A stretch of 64,000 nt of DNA from Gammaproteobacteria bacterium. Lineage in GTDB: Bacteria; Pseudomonadota; Gammaproteobacteria; Burkholderiales; Rhodocyclaceae. Position numbers and translations under genes: made by a program. The stretch is from NCBI GenBank assembly GCA_018819515.1, contig JAHJPX010000003.1, forward strand, positions 124,001 to 188,000, read 5' to 3'. Below are positions 9,270 to 17,728 of the stretch, one piece after another (the first letter of the stretch is position 1; each line of letters opens with the position of its first letter). The notes under the pieces were generated by a model. That model worked only from the letters and a program-made list of their open reading frames with translations. It made no database searches and had not been told where the DNA came from.

Positions 9270-10313
9270 CTATTTTCCGCCGGCGCGGCGGATTTCCGTC
9301 ACGTCGGTGATGGCGATCAGGTAGTGGCGCATGCCCAAGTAGGTGACCCGGCGCATCGACGCGAGGACATCGACGGCGTTTTGTCTGGCGTCGACCATCA
9401 GTACTGGCAACTCGTCGAACATTCCACCGGTGCGGATTTTTTGCAGGAGAACCTTGTTGGCTTCGATCCGGGCGTCGAAATAAGTGCTGAGGGGCCGGCC
9501 GGTGAAATCGTCGGCGGAGCAGCCTATCAGGACTTCCGCCTTGAGATTGCCGCGTTCGACGACCAGACTGGTGGCTTCGACGAGGAACAGTGCGACCGGA
9601 CTGACGGAAAACAGTTTATCCATCTCGTTCTCGCGGCCTTCATGCCGCCGCGCGTCCCGTTGCAAGCGGACCATGACCGGCAGGAAGACATAGCGCGCCA
9701 AGAAGGCCAGCGTCGCCAGCGTCACCAATGCGAATACAAGGCCGAGCCCGCGCGCGTAGCCGGCGCTTCCCCCGGCTTCGCTCTCGTAGCGCGAGACAAT
9801 CTCGCCCATGCCGTTCAGGAAAGCCGACTCGTGTTCGCGGAGTCGTTGCACCGCCTGATGAAGTTCGGCCAGACGGTCGACGTTCGCCAGAACCGCGCCG
9901 CCGGCATCCAACATCGCCTGGTACTCGGGGTCCAGAGTGGCGAACAGCAAGGCAATCTGGGGGCTATTGCCGCCGGGCAGGCCGAGGTCTTCGTCGCCGT
10001 GTTGCAAGCCGGCGTGCGCACGCTTGAATTGCGCCAGCGCCATCCGCAACTCCTCCAGGGCGCTGTGGCGAGCTTCCGTCGAGCCGACGCCGATCAGGCG
10101 GTAGCCGGTCTTGACGATCTCCTGGCTCAGCATGCGTTGCTGGCTGGCGACGCTGACGATGTGCACGGCCTGCTGCTGGCCCGTGAGCAGCCACTGTAGC
10201 AAGACCTGCGATAACAGGATGAGAACCCCGATGACGACCAGGGCGCCAATGACGCGCACCCGCAAGCTCTTGGGATCATCGTTAACGATGTACTTGCGCA
10301 ACAAATCGATCAT
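9270..10313 (-). CDS. PilJ/NarX-type membrane sensor with PAS domain
   Basis: 347 residues. An N-terminal transmembrane helix (about 20-42) precedes a periplasmic region of the type IV pili methyl-accepting (PilJ/NarX) sensor family, with VASQQRMLSQEI as its hallmark. A second membrane helix lies near 190-215, then a cytoplasmic PAS-like domain. No kinase or methyl-accepting module follows, so output probably goes through the adjacent histidine kinase. NarX-family domains sense nitrate/nitrite, but the ligand here is unknown. The start ATG has GAGG close upstream. Confidence 0.85.
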   Translation of the reverse strand: MIDLLRKYIVNDDPKSLRVRVIGALVVIGVLILLSQVLLQWLLTGQQQAVHIVSVASQQRMLSQEIVKTGYRLIGVGSTEARHSALEELRMALAQFKRAHAGLQHGDEDLGLPGGNSPQIALLFATLDPEYQAMLDAGGAVLANVDRLAELHQAVQRLREHESAFLNGMGEIVSRYESEAGGSAGYARGLGLVFALVTLATLAFLARYVFLPVMVRLQRDARRHEGRENEMDKLFSVSPVALFLVEATSLVVERGNLKAEVLIGCSADDFTGRPLSTYFDARIEANKVLLQKIRTGGMFDELPVLMVDARQNAVDVLASMRRVTYLGMRHYLIAITDVTEIRRAGGK

Positions 10314-10535
10314 GAACCTCGAAACATCCTCTTGGTACTGCAGCGATCGATGATCGTCGATCAGGTGACAGGCATATTAACAAGAGCTCGAGGATACGTG
10401 CCTAGTGTCGTCAATTCCCCGTCGGGGAACGATCGTCATGCCGATGATGAAGAATCTGCCTCCGGCCCTTGGGCCGCGAAGTGCAAGGAGATCGCTACAG
10501 GCGCATGCGGCGTACCGCCACGGCTGACTTTTGCC
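10314..10535. other. Intergenic region between membrane sensor and nifZ
   Basis: 222 bp holding the sensor-gene promoter region and the 3' end of the Mo/nif operon. Small inverted repeats are visible (TTCCCC-GTC-GGGGAA near 10417; CGGCCC-TT-GGGCCG near 10466) plus a dispersed repeat copy at 10509-10532. No clear sigma54 site. Confidence 0.5.
10509..10532 (+). repeat. Dispersed repeat copy downstream of nifZ
   Basis: GGCGTACCGCC then ACGGCTGACTTTT, three bases beyond the nifZ stop on the other strand. In nifZ sense it reads AAAAGTCAGCC then GTGGCGGTACGCC, so the hairpin sits where a 3'-end structure would be expected. Confidence 0.85.
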
Positions 10536-10805
10536 TCAGGTCGAGGTCGTGAGTTCCTCCGGCATGCAGCCGATGGGTGCGCCGAGCGTTTTGTCGGGGC
10601 CGGTTTCGAAACGCACGAGGTAGACGGCCTGCTTTGGCTGTTCGGCGACGTGGCCGACGTTGACGACTACGCCGCGCGTGCCGGTCGGGGCGATCAGTGC
10701 GTTCGGTTCGATGTCCGGTATCACGCTGCTGCCATCTTCGGCCAGGTCGTCGTTGTAGAGGTCGGTGGCCGCGAAGACCATCTCGCCCATGTCGAATTTA
10801 TCCAT
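10536..10805 (-). CDS. nifZ: NifZ-domain protein
   Basis: 89-residue protein with the NifZ signature: an acidic segment leading into NALIAPTGTRGVVVNVGHV and ending in YLVRFE. NifZ is needed for full maturation of the second P-cluster in the MoFe protein. This is the short form, essentially one NifZ domain. SD AGGAG eight bases before ATG. It is the last gene of the mod/nif operon, 26 bases after the acetyltransferase gene. Confidence 0.88.
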   Translation of the reverse strand: MDKFDMGEMVFAATDLYNDDLAEDGSSVIPDIEPNALIAPTGTRGVVVNVGHVAEQPKQAVYLVRFETGPDKTLGAPIGCMPEELTTST

Positions 10806-10831
10806 TGTGCGACTCCTGACAAAGCGTTGCG

Positions 10832-11281
10832 CTACAACATTCTTCGGCGTACCACCATGGCTGACTTTTCGAAGCCAAGGCGGTCGTAGAAAGCCAGCGC
10901 GGGTGCGTTGTCCTGGTCGGCCAGCAGCGTGACGCGCGTCATGCCCTGGGCCTTCGCCCAGTCGCAGACATGCTCGACCAGCCGACGTCCGAGTCCGCCG
11001 CCGCGCGTGGCGCGGCTGACGATGACGTCCTCGAGCAGCAACACCGGCGCACCCTGCGCCGTACTCACGGTGATCAAAGCATTCGCCATGCCAACGATGT
11101 GTCCGTCGACGCGCAGGACGAACAGCTTGCCGATCTGCGGTGTGTCGAGGATCAGTTTCAGGCCGCGCAATTGTTTGTCGCGCTCGGGCTTGAAGTCGGA
11201 CTCCAGGGTGAAGAGTTCGTAGAGAAGATCGGCCATGGCGGGCAGATCTGCTTCGGTGGCGAAGTCGATTTGTGTATTCAT
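10832..11281 (-). CDS. GNAT-family N-acetyltransferase
   Basis: 149-residue acetyltransferase. The acetyl-CoA loop RGGGLGRRLVEH and the C-terminal NAPALAFYDRLGFEK pattern are clear. The substrate is unknown. Its ATG overlaps the modC stop (TAATG), so translation is coupled to ModC; nifZ follows. That position suggests a job connected with molybdenum or nitrogenase, but this is inference. The C-terminal codons (EKSAMVVRR) are supplied by a dispersed repeat copy. Confidence 0.9.
   Translation of the reverse strand: MNTQIDFATEADLPAMADLLYELFTLESDFKPERDKQLRGLKLILDTPQIGKLFVLRVDGHIVGMANALITVSTAQGAPVLLLEDVIVSRATRGGGLGRRLVEHVCDWAKAQGMTRVTLLADQDNAPALAFYDRLGFEKSAMVVRRRML
10846..10870 (+). repeat. Dispersed repeat copy (3' end of GNAT gene)
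   Basis: GGCGTACCACC then ATGGCTGACTTTTC. On the coding strand it is read as EKSAMVVRR, 14 bases from the stop. Confidence 0.8.
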
Positions 11282-12348
11282 TATCCGATCAGTGCGACGG
11301 CCTTGATTTGGGCGAAGACTTGCGTGCCCGGTTTGAGGTCGAGGCCGCTGGCAGAGCGGTGCGTGAGGCGTGCCACCACGGCTGACTTTCCGACCTTGAG
11401 CTTCACCAGCGCTAGCGCCGGGTGGGCGTCGTTGGCGATTTCGACCACTTCTGCGACCAGGGTATTTAGGATGCTCGAATCGTGTTGCGGCTCGAGCGCG
11501 ATGCTGACGTCGCGGGCGAGGATGCGCACGCGCACGTGGTCTCCGATGGCGTGGCCGCTGTCCCGCACCCAGACGAAACCGCCATCGAATTCGACGCGCG
11601 CCAGATGCCAGTTTCCGTCTCGCTCGGCGACGTTGCCATCGAGTACAACGCCCGTATCTTCGCCGAGCTTGATCGGCAGGTCGATGCGCGCCAGAGTGTC
11701 GACGAGCGGGCCTTGCGCGACGGCGCGACCGGCTTCCATGACCACGATGTGGTCGGCGAGACGTGCCACCTCGTCGGGCGAATGGCTGACGTAGAGGACG
11801 GGAATTTCGAGTTCGTCGTGCAGCCGTTCCAGATAAGGCAGTATCTCGTTCTTGCGCGCCAGGTCGAGCGCCGCCAGCGGTTCGTCCATCAGCAGCAGCT
11901 TCGGGCTGGTGAGTAGCGCGCGGGCAATGGCGACGCGCTGCCGCTCGCCGCCGGACAGGCGGTCGGGCAGGCGGTCGAGCAGATGCGCGATGCCGAGCAG
12001 GTCGACGGCCTGATCCATGGCGACGCGGCGCTCACCGGCGGCGACGCGCTTCATGCCGAATTCGAGATTGCGCCTCGCGGAGAGGTGCGGGAACAGGCTG
12101 GCTTCCTGGAACACGTAGCCGAGCGGGCGCTGGTGCACCGGCATGAAGGAAGTGGCGTCCTGCCACGGCTGACTTTTCACGGTCAGCGTGCCGGGCGCGC
12201 GTTCCAGCCCGGCGATGCAGCGCAGCAGCGTGGTCTTGCCCGAGCCGGATTGGCCGAAGATGGCGGTGATGCCGCGGGCGGGCAGCGCGAGGTCGACGTC
12301 GAGCGTGAAGCCGGCGCGTTCGAGGCAGAAGCGGGCTTCGATCGTCAC
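11281..12348 (-). CDS. modC: Molybdate ABC transporter ATP-binding protein ModC
   Basis: 355-residue ATPase of the high-affinity molybdate importer. It has Walker [10 protein letters not shown] (about 32-40), a Q-loop, the signature LSGGERQR, Walker B LLLMDEP and a switch His (VSHSPDE). A C-terminal Mop/TOBE domain (about 290-350) binds oxyanion. It overlaps modB by ATGA and GNAT by one base. Two dispersed repeat copies fall inside the gene, read in two different frames: KSQPWQDA between Walker A and the Q-loop, and GKSAVVAR in the TOBE domain. Confidence 0.96.
   Translation of the reverse strand: MTIEARFCLERAGFTLDVDLALPARGITAIFGQSGSGKTTLLRCIAGLERAPGTLTVKSQPWQDATSFMPVHQRPLGYVFQEASLFPHLSARRNLEFGMKRVAAGERRVAMDQAVDLLGIAHLLDRLPDRLSGGERQRVAIARALLTSPKLLLMDEPLAALDLARKNEILPYLERLHDELEIPVLYVSHSPDEVARLADHIVVMEAGRAVAQGPLVDTLARIDLPIKLGEDTGVVLDGNVAERDGNWHLARVEFDGGFVWVRDSGHAIGDHVRVRILARDVSIALEPQHDSSILNTLVAEVVEIANDAHPALALVKLKVGKSAVVARLTHRSASGLDLKPGTQVFAQIKAVALIG
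11367..11390 (+). repeat. Dispersed repeat copy (modC TOBE region)
   Basis: GGCGTGCCACC then ACGGCTGACTTTC; the coding strand reads GKSAVVAR. Confidence 0.8.
12154..12178 (+). repeat. Dispersed repeat copy (modC ATPase region)
   Basis: GGCGTCCTGCC then ACGGCTGACTTTTC; the coding strand reads VKSQPWQDA, a different frame from the other modC copy. Confidence 0.75.
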
Positions 12349-13025
12349 TTGCGTTTCCCCGTCGGGTTGAGCGTGTAGAGCGCCAGCAGCACCAGGAAGG
12401 AGAAGATCACCATCAGGGCGGCCAGCCAGTGGGCGTTGGCGTATTCGAGCGCTTCGACGTGGTCGTAGATCTGCACCGAGACGACGCGCGTCTTGTCAGG
12501 GATGTTGCCGCCGATCATCAGTACCACGCCGAATTCGCCGACGGTGTGCGCGAAGCCGAGGATGGCGGCGGTGAGGAACCCCGGCTTGGCCAGCGGCACA
12601 ACGACCGAGAAGAAGGTGTCCAGCTTCGAGGCGCGCAAGGTTGCGGCCGCTTCGAGCGGCCGTTCGCCGATGGCCTCGAAGGCATTCTGTAGTGGTTGTA
12701 CGACGAAGGGCATCGAGTAGATCACGGAGGCGACGACGAGGCCGGCGAAGGTGAAGGGCAGCAGGCCGATGCCGAGACTTTGCGTCAGTGTGCCGACCGG
12801 ACCGTTCGGGCCCATTACCACCAACAGATAGAAGCCGAGCACGGCGGGCGGCAGCACCAGCGGTAGCGAGACGACGGCGCCGATCGGTCCCTTCCAGCGC
12901 GAGGGCGTGCGCGCCAGCCACCACGCGATGGGCGTGCCGATCAACAGCAGCAGGATGGTGACGATCGAGGCAAGCTCGACGGTGAGCCAGATGGCGGCGA
13001 GGTCGGCCGAGTCAATCATGGTCAA
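12345..13025 (-). CDS. modB: Molybdate ABC transporter permease ModB
   Basis: 226-residue inner-membrane permease with about five transmembrane helices and the cytoplasmic EAA-type loop ([25 protein letters not shown] region) that docks on ModC. It is directly adjacent to nifQ upstream and overlaps modC by four bases, so it is fully embedded in the operon. Full length for the family. Confidence 0.96.
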   Translation of the reverse strand: MTMIDSADLAAIWLTVELASIVTILLLLIGTPIAWWLARTPSRWKGPIGAVVSLPLVLPPAVLGFYLLVVMGPNGPVGTLTQSLGIGLLPFTFAGLVVASVIYSMPFVVQPLQNAFEAIGERPLEAAATLRASKLDTFFSVVVPLAKPGFLTAAILGFAHTVGEFGVVLMIGGNIPDKTRVVSVQIYDHVEALEYANAHWLAALMVIFSFLVLLALYTLNPTGKRK

Positions 13026-13580
13026 TTATTCTTCTGGCGCAAAGCATTGCGCGTAGTCGACACACACGCCGCACGAAGGCGCCGGGCAAACGTAGATGCC
13101 GTCGCGTGCGCAGTACTGGCGGTAGATGAATTTCTTCCACTTCATGTCGCCGGTGTTGAGTGCGGCGAGCGCTGGAAAGCCTGCCTCCATGAGCAGTGAG
13201 AGTTCCTTGCGATGGGCGAGTCCCAGGTCTTGCCACAGATGGTTGCGTCCCGCGCAGCCGCAGGCGACGATGCGTGCCAGCCAGCGTTCGGAATCGCGCA
13301 CGCCGGCGCGGTAGTCGAGCAGCAGGTGCTCGATGTCGTCGAGTTCGGGAATGTCTTCGTGATTGCCTTCGAGCAGGATCAGTTGCGGGCCGGGGAAGTA
13401 GCGCTGCCAGAATTCCGTGAAGAGTTCTTCGCCCAGGCCGAGCGCATGCGGCAGCACGCCTTCGCCGAGCGCGCGGCCGATCACCATGCTGGCGAACACC
13501 GGCCGCGCCGGATCGGCCAGCGCATCCGCCTCGCCGGGCCGGGCGAGCAACTCGGTCATCAGTTGGGCGCGGTGCTTCAT
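13026..13580 (-). CDS. nifQ: NifQ, molybdenum donor for FeMo-co
   Basis: 184-residue protein ending in the NifQ cysteine motif Cx4CxxCx5C (CPAPSCGVCVDYAQC), which holds a Mo-Fe-S cluster. NifQ passes molybdenum to the NifEN/NifH maturation complex. It also has the family WxRYFPGP and GNHED segments. It overlaps modD by four bases and abuts modB, so the Mo-delivery protein is inside the Mo-uptake operon. That arrangement fits joint control by molybdate and nitrogenase demand. Confidence 0.95.
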   Translation of the reverse strand: MKHRAQLMTELLARPGEADALADPARPVFASMVIGRALGEGVLPHALGLGEELFTEFWQRYFPGPQLILLEGNHEDIPELDDIEHLLLDYRAGVRDSERWLARIVACGCAGRNHLWQDLGLAHRKELSLLMEAGFPALAALNTGDMKWKKFIYRQYCARDGIYVCPAPSCGVCVDYAQCFAPEE

Positions 13581-14401
13581 GGCAGGCGAGAGAAGGTGAC
13601 CTGAACGTCGCGTGGCGGCGCGGAATACGGGGCCGAGGTGACCAGCAGGTCGGCGCCGGCCTGTACGTAGGCGGCGGCGTTGCCGGCGTTGACACCACCC
13701 GCCGCGGCCAGCACCACGCGAAAGTCAGCCATGGCGGCACGGCTCTCGGCGATCTGCTCGGGCGAGAATTTCTCCAGTTGCAGCACGTCGGCGCCGGCTT
13801 CCGCCCACAGGCGCGCCTCGGCGACGCTGCCGACTTCGACGACGACCTTCTTTTCCGGCTGGCGGCGCTTGAGGCGGACGGTGGTTTGTCCCGGCGTCTC
13901 GTCGAGGAACATTCGATGTTCCGCGAACACCAGCAGCGTTTCGGAGAGGCCCAGCCGATGCACGATTGCGCCACCCGCGCGCACGGCCTTGATCGAAAGC
14001 GCCTTGGTGCCCGGCGCGTTCTTGCGCGTGCAGGCAACCGGGGTTTCGCCCGCCGCCGCGACGATGGCCGACGTGGCGGTGGCGATGCCGCTCGCCCATT
14101 CGACCAGAACTTGCGTGGCCTTCCAGGCGCGGTGCAGGCTGGCCGCGTCGCCCGTGGCGCGCAAGAGCGGTGTGCCGGCGGGCGCCGACGCGCCGGAGGC
14201 ACACAGCCTTTCGGCCTGCGCACCGGCTAGTTCGAACATGCGGGCAGCTTCCTCGGTACAGCAAACGGTCATCGGCTGGCGGGCGAAGAATTCGATCCGG
14301 CCGGTCAGGCCACCGATGCCAAGCGCATCGGTGGTGAGGTCGCCGCCGCCTGCGTCGTCGTCGAGCAGGCAGCGCAGTTGGAAGTCGGATATGGTCGTCA
14401 T
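13577..14401 (-). CDS. modD: ModD protein (nicotinate phosphoribosyltransferase-like)
   Basis: 274-residue homologue of quinolinate phosphoribosyltransferase (NadC) of the ModD group, always linked to molybdate genes. It keeps the TRKNAPGTKAL and DVLQLEKFSPEQ segments of the fold. Its exact reaction is unknown. A dispersed-repeat-like stretch encodes AAMADFR near residue 225. It is in the middle of the mod operon between modA and nifQ. Confidence 0.92.
   Translation of the reverse strand: MTTISDFQLRCLLDDDAGGGDLTTDALGIGGLTGRIEFFARQPMTVCCTEEAARMFELAGAQAERLCASGASAPAGTPLLRATGDAASLHRAWKATQVLVEWASGIATATSAIVAAAGETPVACTRKNAPGTKALSIKAVRAGGAIVHRLGLSETLLVFAEHRMFLDETPGQTTVRLKRRQPEKKVVVEVGSVAEARLWAEAGADVLQLEKFSPEQIAESRAAMADFRVVLAAAGGVNAGNAAAYVQAGADLLVTSAPYSAPPRDVQVTFSRLP
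13721..13742 (-). repeat. Dispersed repeat-like copy (modD)
   Basis: GAAAGTCAGCC then ATGGCGGCACG; it matches the head and half of the hairpin, then diverges. Translated AAMADFR. Confidence 0.55.
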
Positions 14402-14422
14402 GTCAGTGGAGGCGATGGAAGC

Positions 14423-15196
14423 TTACTTGGTTGGCATCTCGCCGGGAAGGATGAAACCATAGCGCACCATCACGCGCCGCGCATCGGGGCTGCCCATGTA
14501 GGCCGCAAATTTCTTCGCCAACACGTTGTCGGCGGCGAGCTTGGTAACGATGAAGCCCTGCTCAAGCGGCTGGTGCAGATTGTCCGGGATCAGCGCGTAG
14601 TTTCCCTTGGAGGCCAGTTCCTTGTTCAACGCCAATGCCAGCGCGATGATGCCGATGTCGGCATTGCCGGTCTGCACGTACTGGGCCGTCTGGGCAATGT
14701 TTTCGCCCATCACCAGACGCGGTTCCACCTTCTCCCAAATTCCGGCCGAATGCAGTGCCTCTTCGGCGCGCTTGCCATAGGGCGCGTGCTTCGGATTGGC
14801 GATGGCGATCTTGGCGATGGCCGGGTCGGCCAGATCGGCAATCGTCATCTTGCTGGCGTCGCGCGAGGCGCTCCAGAGCACGATGCGGCCGAAGGCGTAG
14901 GGCTTTACCTCGGAGGCGGCGAAGCCTTCCTTGGCCAGCATCTGCGGGTACTTGATGTCGGCGGAGAAGTAGAGATCGAAGGGCGCGCCTTGCTGAATCT
15001 GAGTGTGGAACTTGCCGGAAGACCCGTAAATGGTCTCCACCTCGGCGGCGGGGTTGGCCTGTTTGAAAACGGTGACGATTTCCTCCATGGCGAACTTGAG
15101 GTCGGCGGCGGCGGCGATGGTGATCTTGTCTGCGGCTGACGATATGGAGGAAAGGGCCAGCAGGGCAATGGCGACTAGGGATTTCGGGAATTTCAT
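14423..15196 (-). CDS. modA: Molybdate-binding periplasmic protein ModA (copy 1)
   Basis: 257-residue ABC solute-binding protein. A signal peptide of about 21 residues ending SSISSAA is followed by the ModA start ITIAAAADLKFAMEEI and YGSSGKFHTQI, which form the oxyanion pocket. It captures molybdate (or tungstate) in the periplasm for ModBC. It has only low identity to the second modA 28 bases upstream. Confidence 0.94.
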   Translation of the reverse strand: MKFPKSLVAIALLALSSISSAADKITIAAAADLKFAMEEIVTVFKQANPAAEVETIYGSSGKFHTQIQQGAPFDLYFSADIKYPQMLAKEGFAASEVKPYAFGRIVLWSASRDASKMTIADLADPAIAKIAIANPKHAPYGKRAEEALHSAGIWEKVEPRLVMGENIAQTAQYVQTGNADIGIIALALALNKELASKGNYALIPDNLHQPLEQGFIVTKLAADNVLAKKFAAYMGSPDARRVMVRYGFILPGEMPTK

Positions 15197-15224
15197 CTTG
15201 AGGTGCTCCAGCTGGTTGGGGTGA

Positions 15225-15971
15225 TCAATCGAGTTCGTAGCCGAAAGACTTGATGACGGCGCGGGACTTGTCGGTCTTCAGGTAGTCCACCAGGGCCTTC
15301 GCCGCCGTCTTGTCCTTGCCGTTGGTGAGCACGATGGCGTCCTGCCGGATCTGCGGGTAGAGGTCGGCGGGCACCATCCAGGCCGAGCCGTTGGCGATGC
15401 CGCCATCCTTGCCGATGACTTGCGAGAGGGCGACGAAGCCAAGCTCGGCATTGCCGGTGGAAACGAATTGATGGGCCTGCGTGATGTTCTCGGCCAGCAC
15501 GATGCGCGGCTGGAGCGCGTCGAGCACGCCCATGCGCTTCATTACCTCCTGGCCGGCGGCGCCATAGACGGCGAGCTTCGGGTTGGCCAGCGCTAGGTGT
15601 TTGAAGTCGCCCTTCTTCAGCACTTCGCCCTTGGCGTCGACATAGTCCGGCTGGGCCGACCACAACACCAGCTTGCCGATGGCGTAGGTGCGGCGCGTGC
15701 TCTCGATGGCCAGGCCCTCGGCGACCAGTTTGTCCGGCGTGTTGTTGTCGGAGGAGATCAGCACCTCGAAGGGTGCGCCGCTCTTGATCTGGGCGAAGAA
15801 CTTGCCGACGGTGCCCAGCGACACCACGGCTTTGTGGCCCGTGTCCTTCTCGAAGTCGGCAGCAATGATCTTCATCGGTGCGTTGAAGTTGGCGCCGACG
15901 GCGACCTGGACTTCGTCGGCGATGGCAGGAAGGGAGAAGAAAATGGCGAGGAGGAGGGGAGTGGATTTCAT
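15225..15971 (-). CDS. modA: Molybdate-binding periplasmic protein ModA (copy 2)
   Basis: 248-residue second ModA-type protein. Signal peptide MKSTPLLLAIFFSLPAIA, then VQVAVGANFNAPMK and LGTVGKFFAQIKSG. The pocket motif differs from copy 1 (NFN for DLK, GTVGK for GSSGK), suggesting a different affinity or oxyanion preference. Only one ModBC pair is present, so both binders probably feed the same transporter. Confidence 0.92.
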   Translation of the reverse strand: MKSTPLLLAIFFSLPAIADEVQVAVGANFNAPMKIIAADFEKDTGHKAVVSLGTVGKFFAQIKSGAPFEVLISSDNNTPDKLVAEGLAIESTRRTYAIGKLVLWSAQPDYVDAKGEVLKKGDFKHLALANPKLAVYGAAGQEVMKRMGVLDALQPRIVLAENITQAHQFVSTGNAELGFVALSQVIGKDGGIANGSAWMVPADLYPQIRQDAIVLTNGKDKTAAKALVDYLKTDKSRAVIKSFGYELD

Positions 15972-15981
15972 TATTGTTTCC

Positions 15982-16776
15982 TTAGGCGTTGACGGCGAGG
16001 ATGACGTGGGAGGCCTTGATCAAGGCGCAGGCGCGTACGCCTTCCTTGAGGCCGAGATCCTTGACGGCGTCGTTGGTGACCATGGCGACGACCATCTTGC
16101 CGCCGGGCAGTTCGATGACCACCTCCGAGTTGATGGCGCCTTCGTGGCAGCGCACGACGGTGCCGCACAGGCGGTTGCGGGCGCTGGTCTTCATCTTCTC
16201 GTCGGTGGTGACGATTACCCACGGCGCTTTCACCAGGGCATAGGCTTCCATGCTGGCTGTCAGGCTTAGATGTTCGGCGCTGTCCTGGGTGACGATGGCG
16301 GCGAGCGTGTCGCCGCCGCCGATGTCGAGGATCACCTCGGCGTTGATCGGTCCGTGCTTGACGGATTTCACCTTGCCGAGAAACTGGTTGCGGGCGCTGG
16401 TCTTCATGTCGAATCTCCTGATGAGCTGGTAGTACTGGTCGAAGTCATCCATGATCCGACCCAGATGGGCGAGCACCTTCTCCCGTTCCGTTTCCAGCCG
16501 CCGATAGGCGCCCACCACGCGGCGGCCGTATTCGGTGAGCGTGGTGCCGCCGCCATGACGGCCGCCGGCATGGCGTTCAACCAGCGGTTGCTCGGAGAGG
16601 TTGTTCATCGCTTCCACAGCCTGCCAGGCGGCCTTGTAGCTCATGCCCATGGCCGAAGCGGCGGTGCTGATCGAACCGGAACCGTCGATGCGCTCCAGCA
16701 GTTCGAGGTGATCCCAGCGCCGGCCGCGGCTGAAGCCGGCGAGCGAAGAAGGCGTGGCGGAGGTGCTTGCTGCCAT
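15982..16776 (-). CDS. modE: Molybdate-responsive regulator ModE
   Basis: 264-residue regulator. An N-terminal LysR-like winged helix (about 20-110, GSISTAASAMGMSYKAAW) is followed by two tandem TOBE/Mop domains (each starting MKTSARN) that bind molybdate. First gene of the operon; ATG with GGGAG six bases upstream. A palindrome at 16821-16847 just upstream matches the ModE operator pattern, so it likely represses its own operon when molybdate is plentiful. Confidence 0.95.
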   Translation of the reverse strand: MAASTSATPSSLAGFSRGRRWDHLELLERIDGSGSISTAASAMGMSYKAAWQAVEAMNNLSEQPLVERHAGGRHGGGTTLTEYGRRVVGAYRRLETEREKVLAHLGRIMDDFDQYYQLIRRFDMKTSARNQFLGKVKSVKHGPINAEVILDIGGGDTLAAIVTQDSAEHLSLTASMEAYALVKAPWVIVTTDEKMKTSARNRLCGTVVRCHEGAINSEVVIELPGGKMVVAMVTNDAVKDLGLKEGVRACALIKASHVILAVNA

Positions 16777-16820
16777 TCGGGTCTCCCGAGGCGAAACGAC
16801 GGGGTCCGGGATGGATTATG

Positions 16821-16847
16821 TCGTTATTACCTCACAGTACATAACGA
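16821..16847. promoter_or_regulatory. ModE-box-like palindrome upstream of modE
   Basis: TCGTTAT, 13 bases, ATAACGA: a perfect 7-bp inverted repeat matching the arms of the known ModE operator (CGNTATATA-type arms). It lies about 45-70 bp upstream of the modE start, where it could overlap the operon promoter. Confidence 0.75.
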
Positions 16848-16966
16848 TAGCAAGAGGCAGGCCACTAAAGGCTGCTCAGGTTTATCTCCAATTTCGCCAA
16901 CGACTTAGCAGCGTTTCCGGCAAGCCCTCTGAAACGCCTTGTCACGATTCCGACAAGGGCTTGTGC

Positions 16967-17695
16967 CTACCACTCCGGGTTTGGCAGATCGTGGAACGCG
17001 CCGCGTAGCGATTCGCCCCAGCGGCAGCGAATCATGGTGAAGTAGGCGTCGTCGTCGTTGATGGTGACATGGCGCTCGACCTTCAGGGTATCGCGGCGGA
17101 TATACACCAGATCCAGCGGCAGGCCGACCGAGAGGTTGCTGCGGATGGTCGAGTCCATCGAGATCAGGGCGCACTTGGCGGCCTCGTTGAGGGAAGTGTC
17201 TGGCTTGATGACGCGATCGATGATGGGTTTGCCGTACTTCGATTCGCCAATCTGGAAGTAGGGCGTGTCGTGCGTGGCTTCGATGAAGTTGCCCGCCGAG
17301 TAAATCTGGAACAGACGCGGGGCTTCGCCGGCGATCTGGCCGGCCAGGATCAGCGAGGCGTTGAATTCGACGCCGAATTCCATGAGTGCGCCAGCATCCC
17401 GATGATGCACTTCCCGAACGGCCTCGCCGACGCGGATTGCGGCCTCGAAGAGGTTGGGCGCGTTGAGAATGTTCGGCTCGCCTTCCGCCGAGGCGGCGCG
17501 CTCGTTGAGCACGCCGACGATAGCCTGGCTGATTGCCAGGTTGCCCGCAGTGAGCAGCACCAGCACGCGATCACCCGGCTTTTCCCAGACGGTCATCTTG
17601 CGGAAGGTGTTGATGTGATCCATGCCCGCGTTGGTGCGCGAGTCGGACAGCAGTACCAGTCCCTCGTCGAGGAGCATTCCGATGCAGTAGGTCAT
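16967..17695 (-). CDS. Anbu proteasome-like hydrolase
   Basis: 242-residue member of the Anbu (ancestral beta subunit) group of HslV/20S-like Ntn hydrolases. Removal of Met exposes Thr2 (M-T-Y-C-I-G-M), the expected nucleophile, and LLSDSRTNAGMDHI follows. It assembles into open helical rings in studied homologues; the substrate is unknown. Last gene of the four-gene Anbu cluster (ATP-grasp, alpha-E, transglutaminase, Anbu), which elsewhere is linked to stress and to a putative peptide-tagging pathway. Confidence 0.94.
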   Translation of the reverse strand: MTYCIGMLLDEGLVLLSDSRTNAGMDHINTFRKMTVWEKPGDRVLVLLTAGNLAISQAIVGVLNERAASAEGEPNILNAPNLFEAAIRVGEAVREVHHRDAGALMEFGVEFNASLILAGQIAGEAPRLFQIYSAGNFIEATHDTPYFQIGESKYGKPIIDRVIKPDTSLNEAAKCALISMDSTIRSNLSVGLPLDLVYIRRDTLKVERHVTINDDDAYFTMIRCRWGESLRGAFHDLPNPEW

Positions 17696-17728
17696 GTGCT
17701 CATTTTCTCACGCTGATTCATTTCTTGC

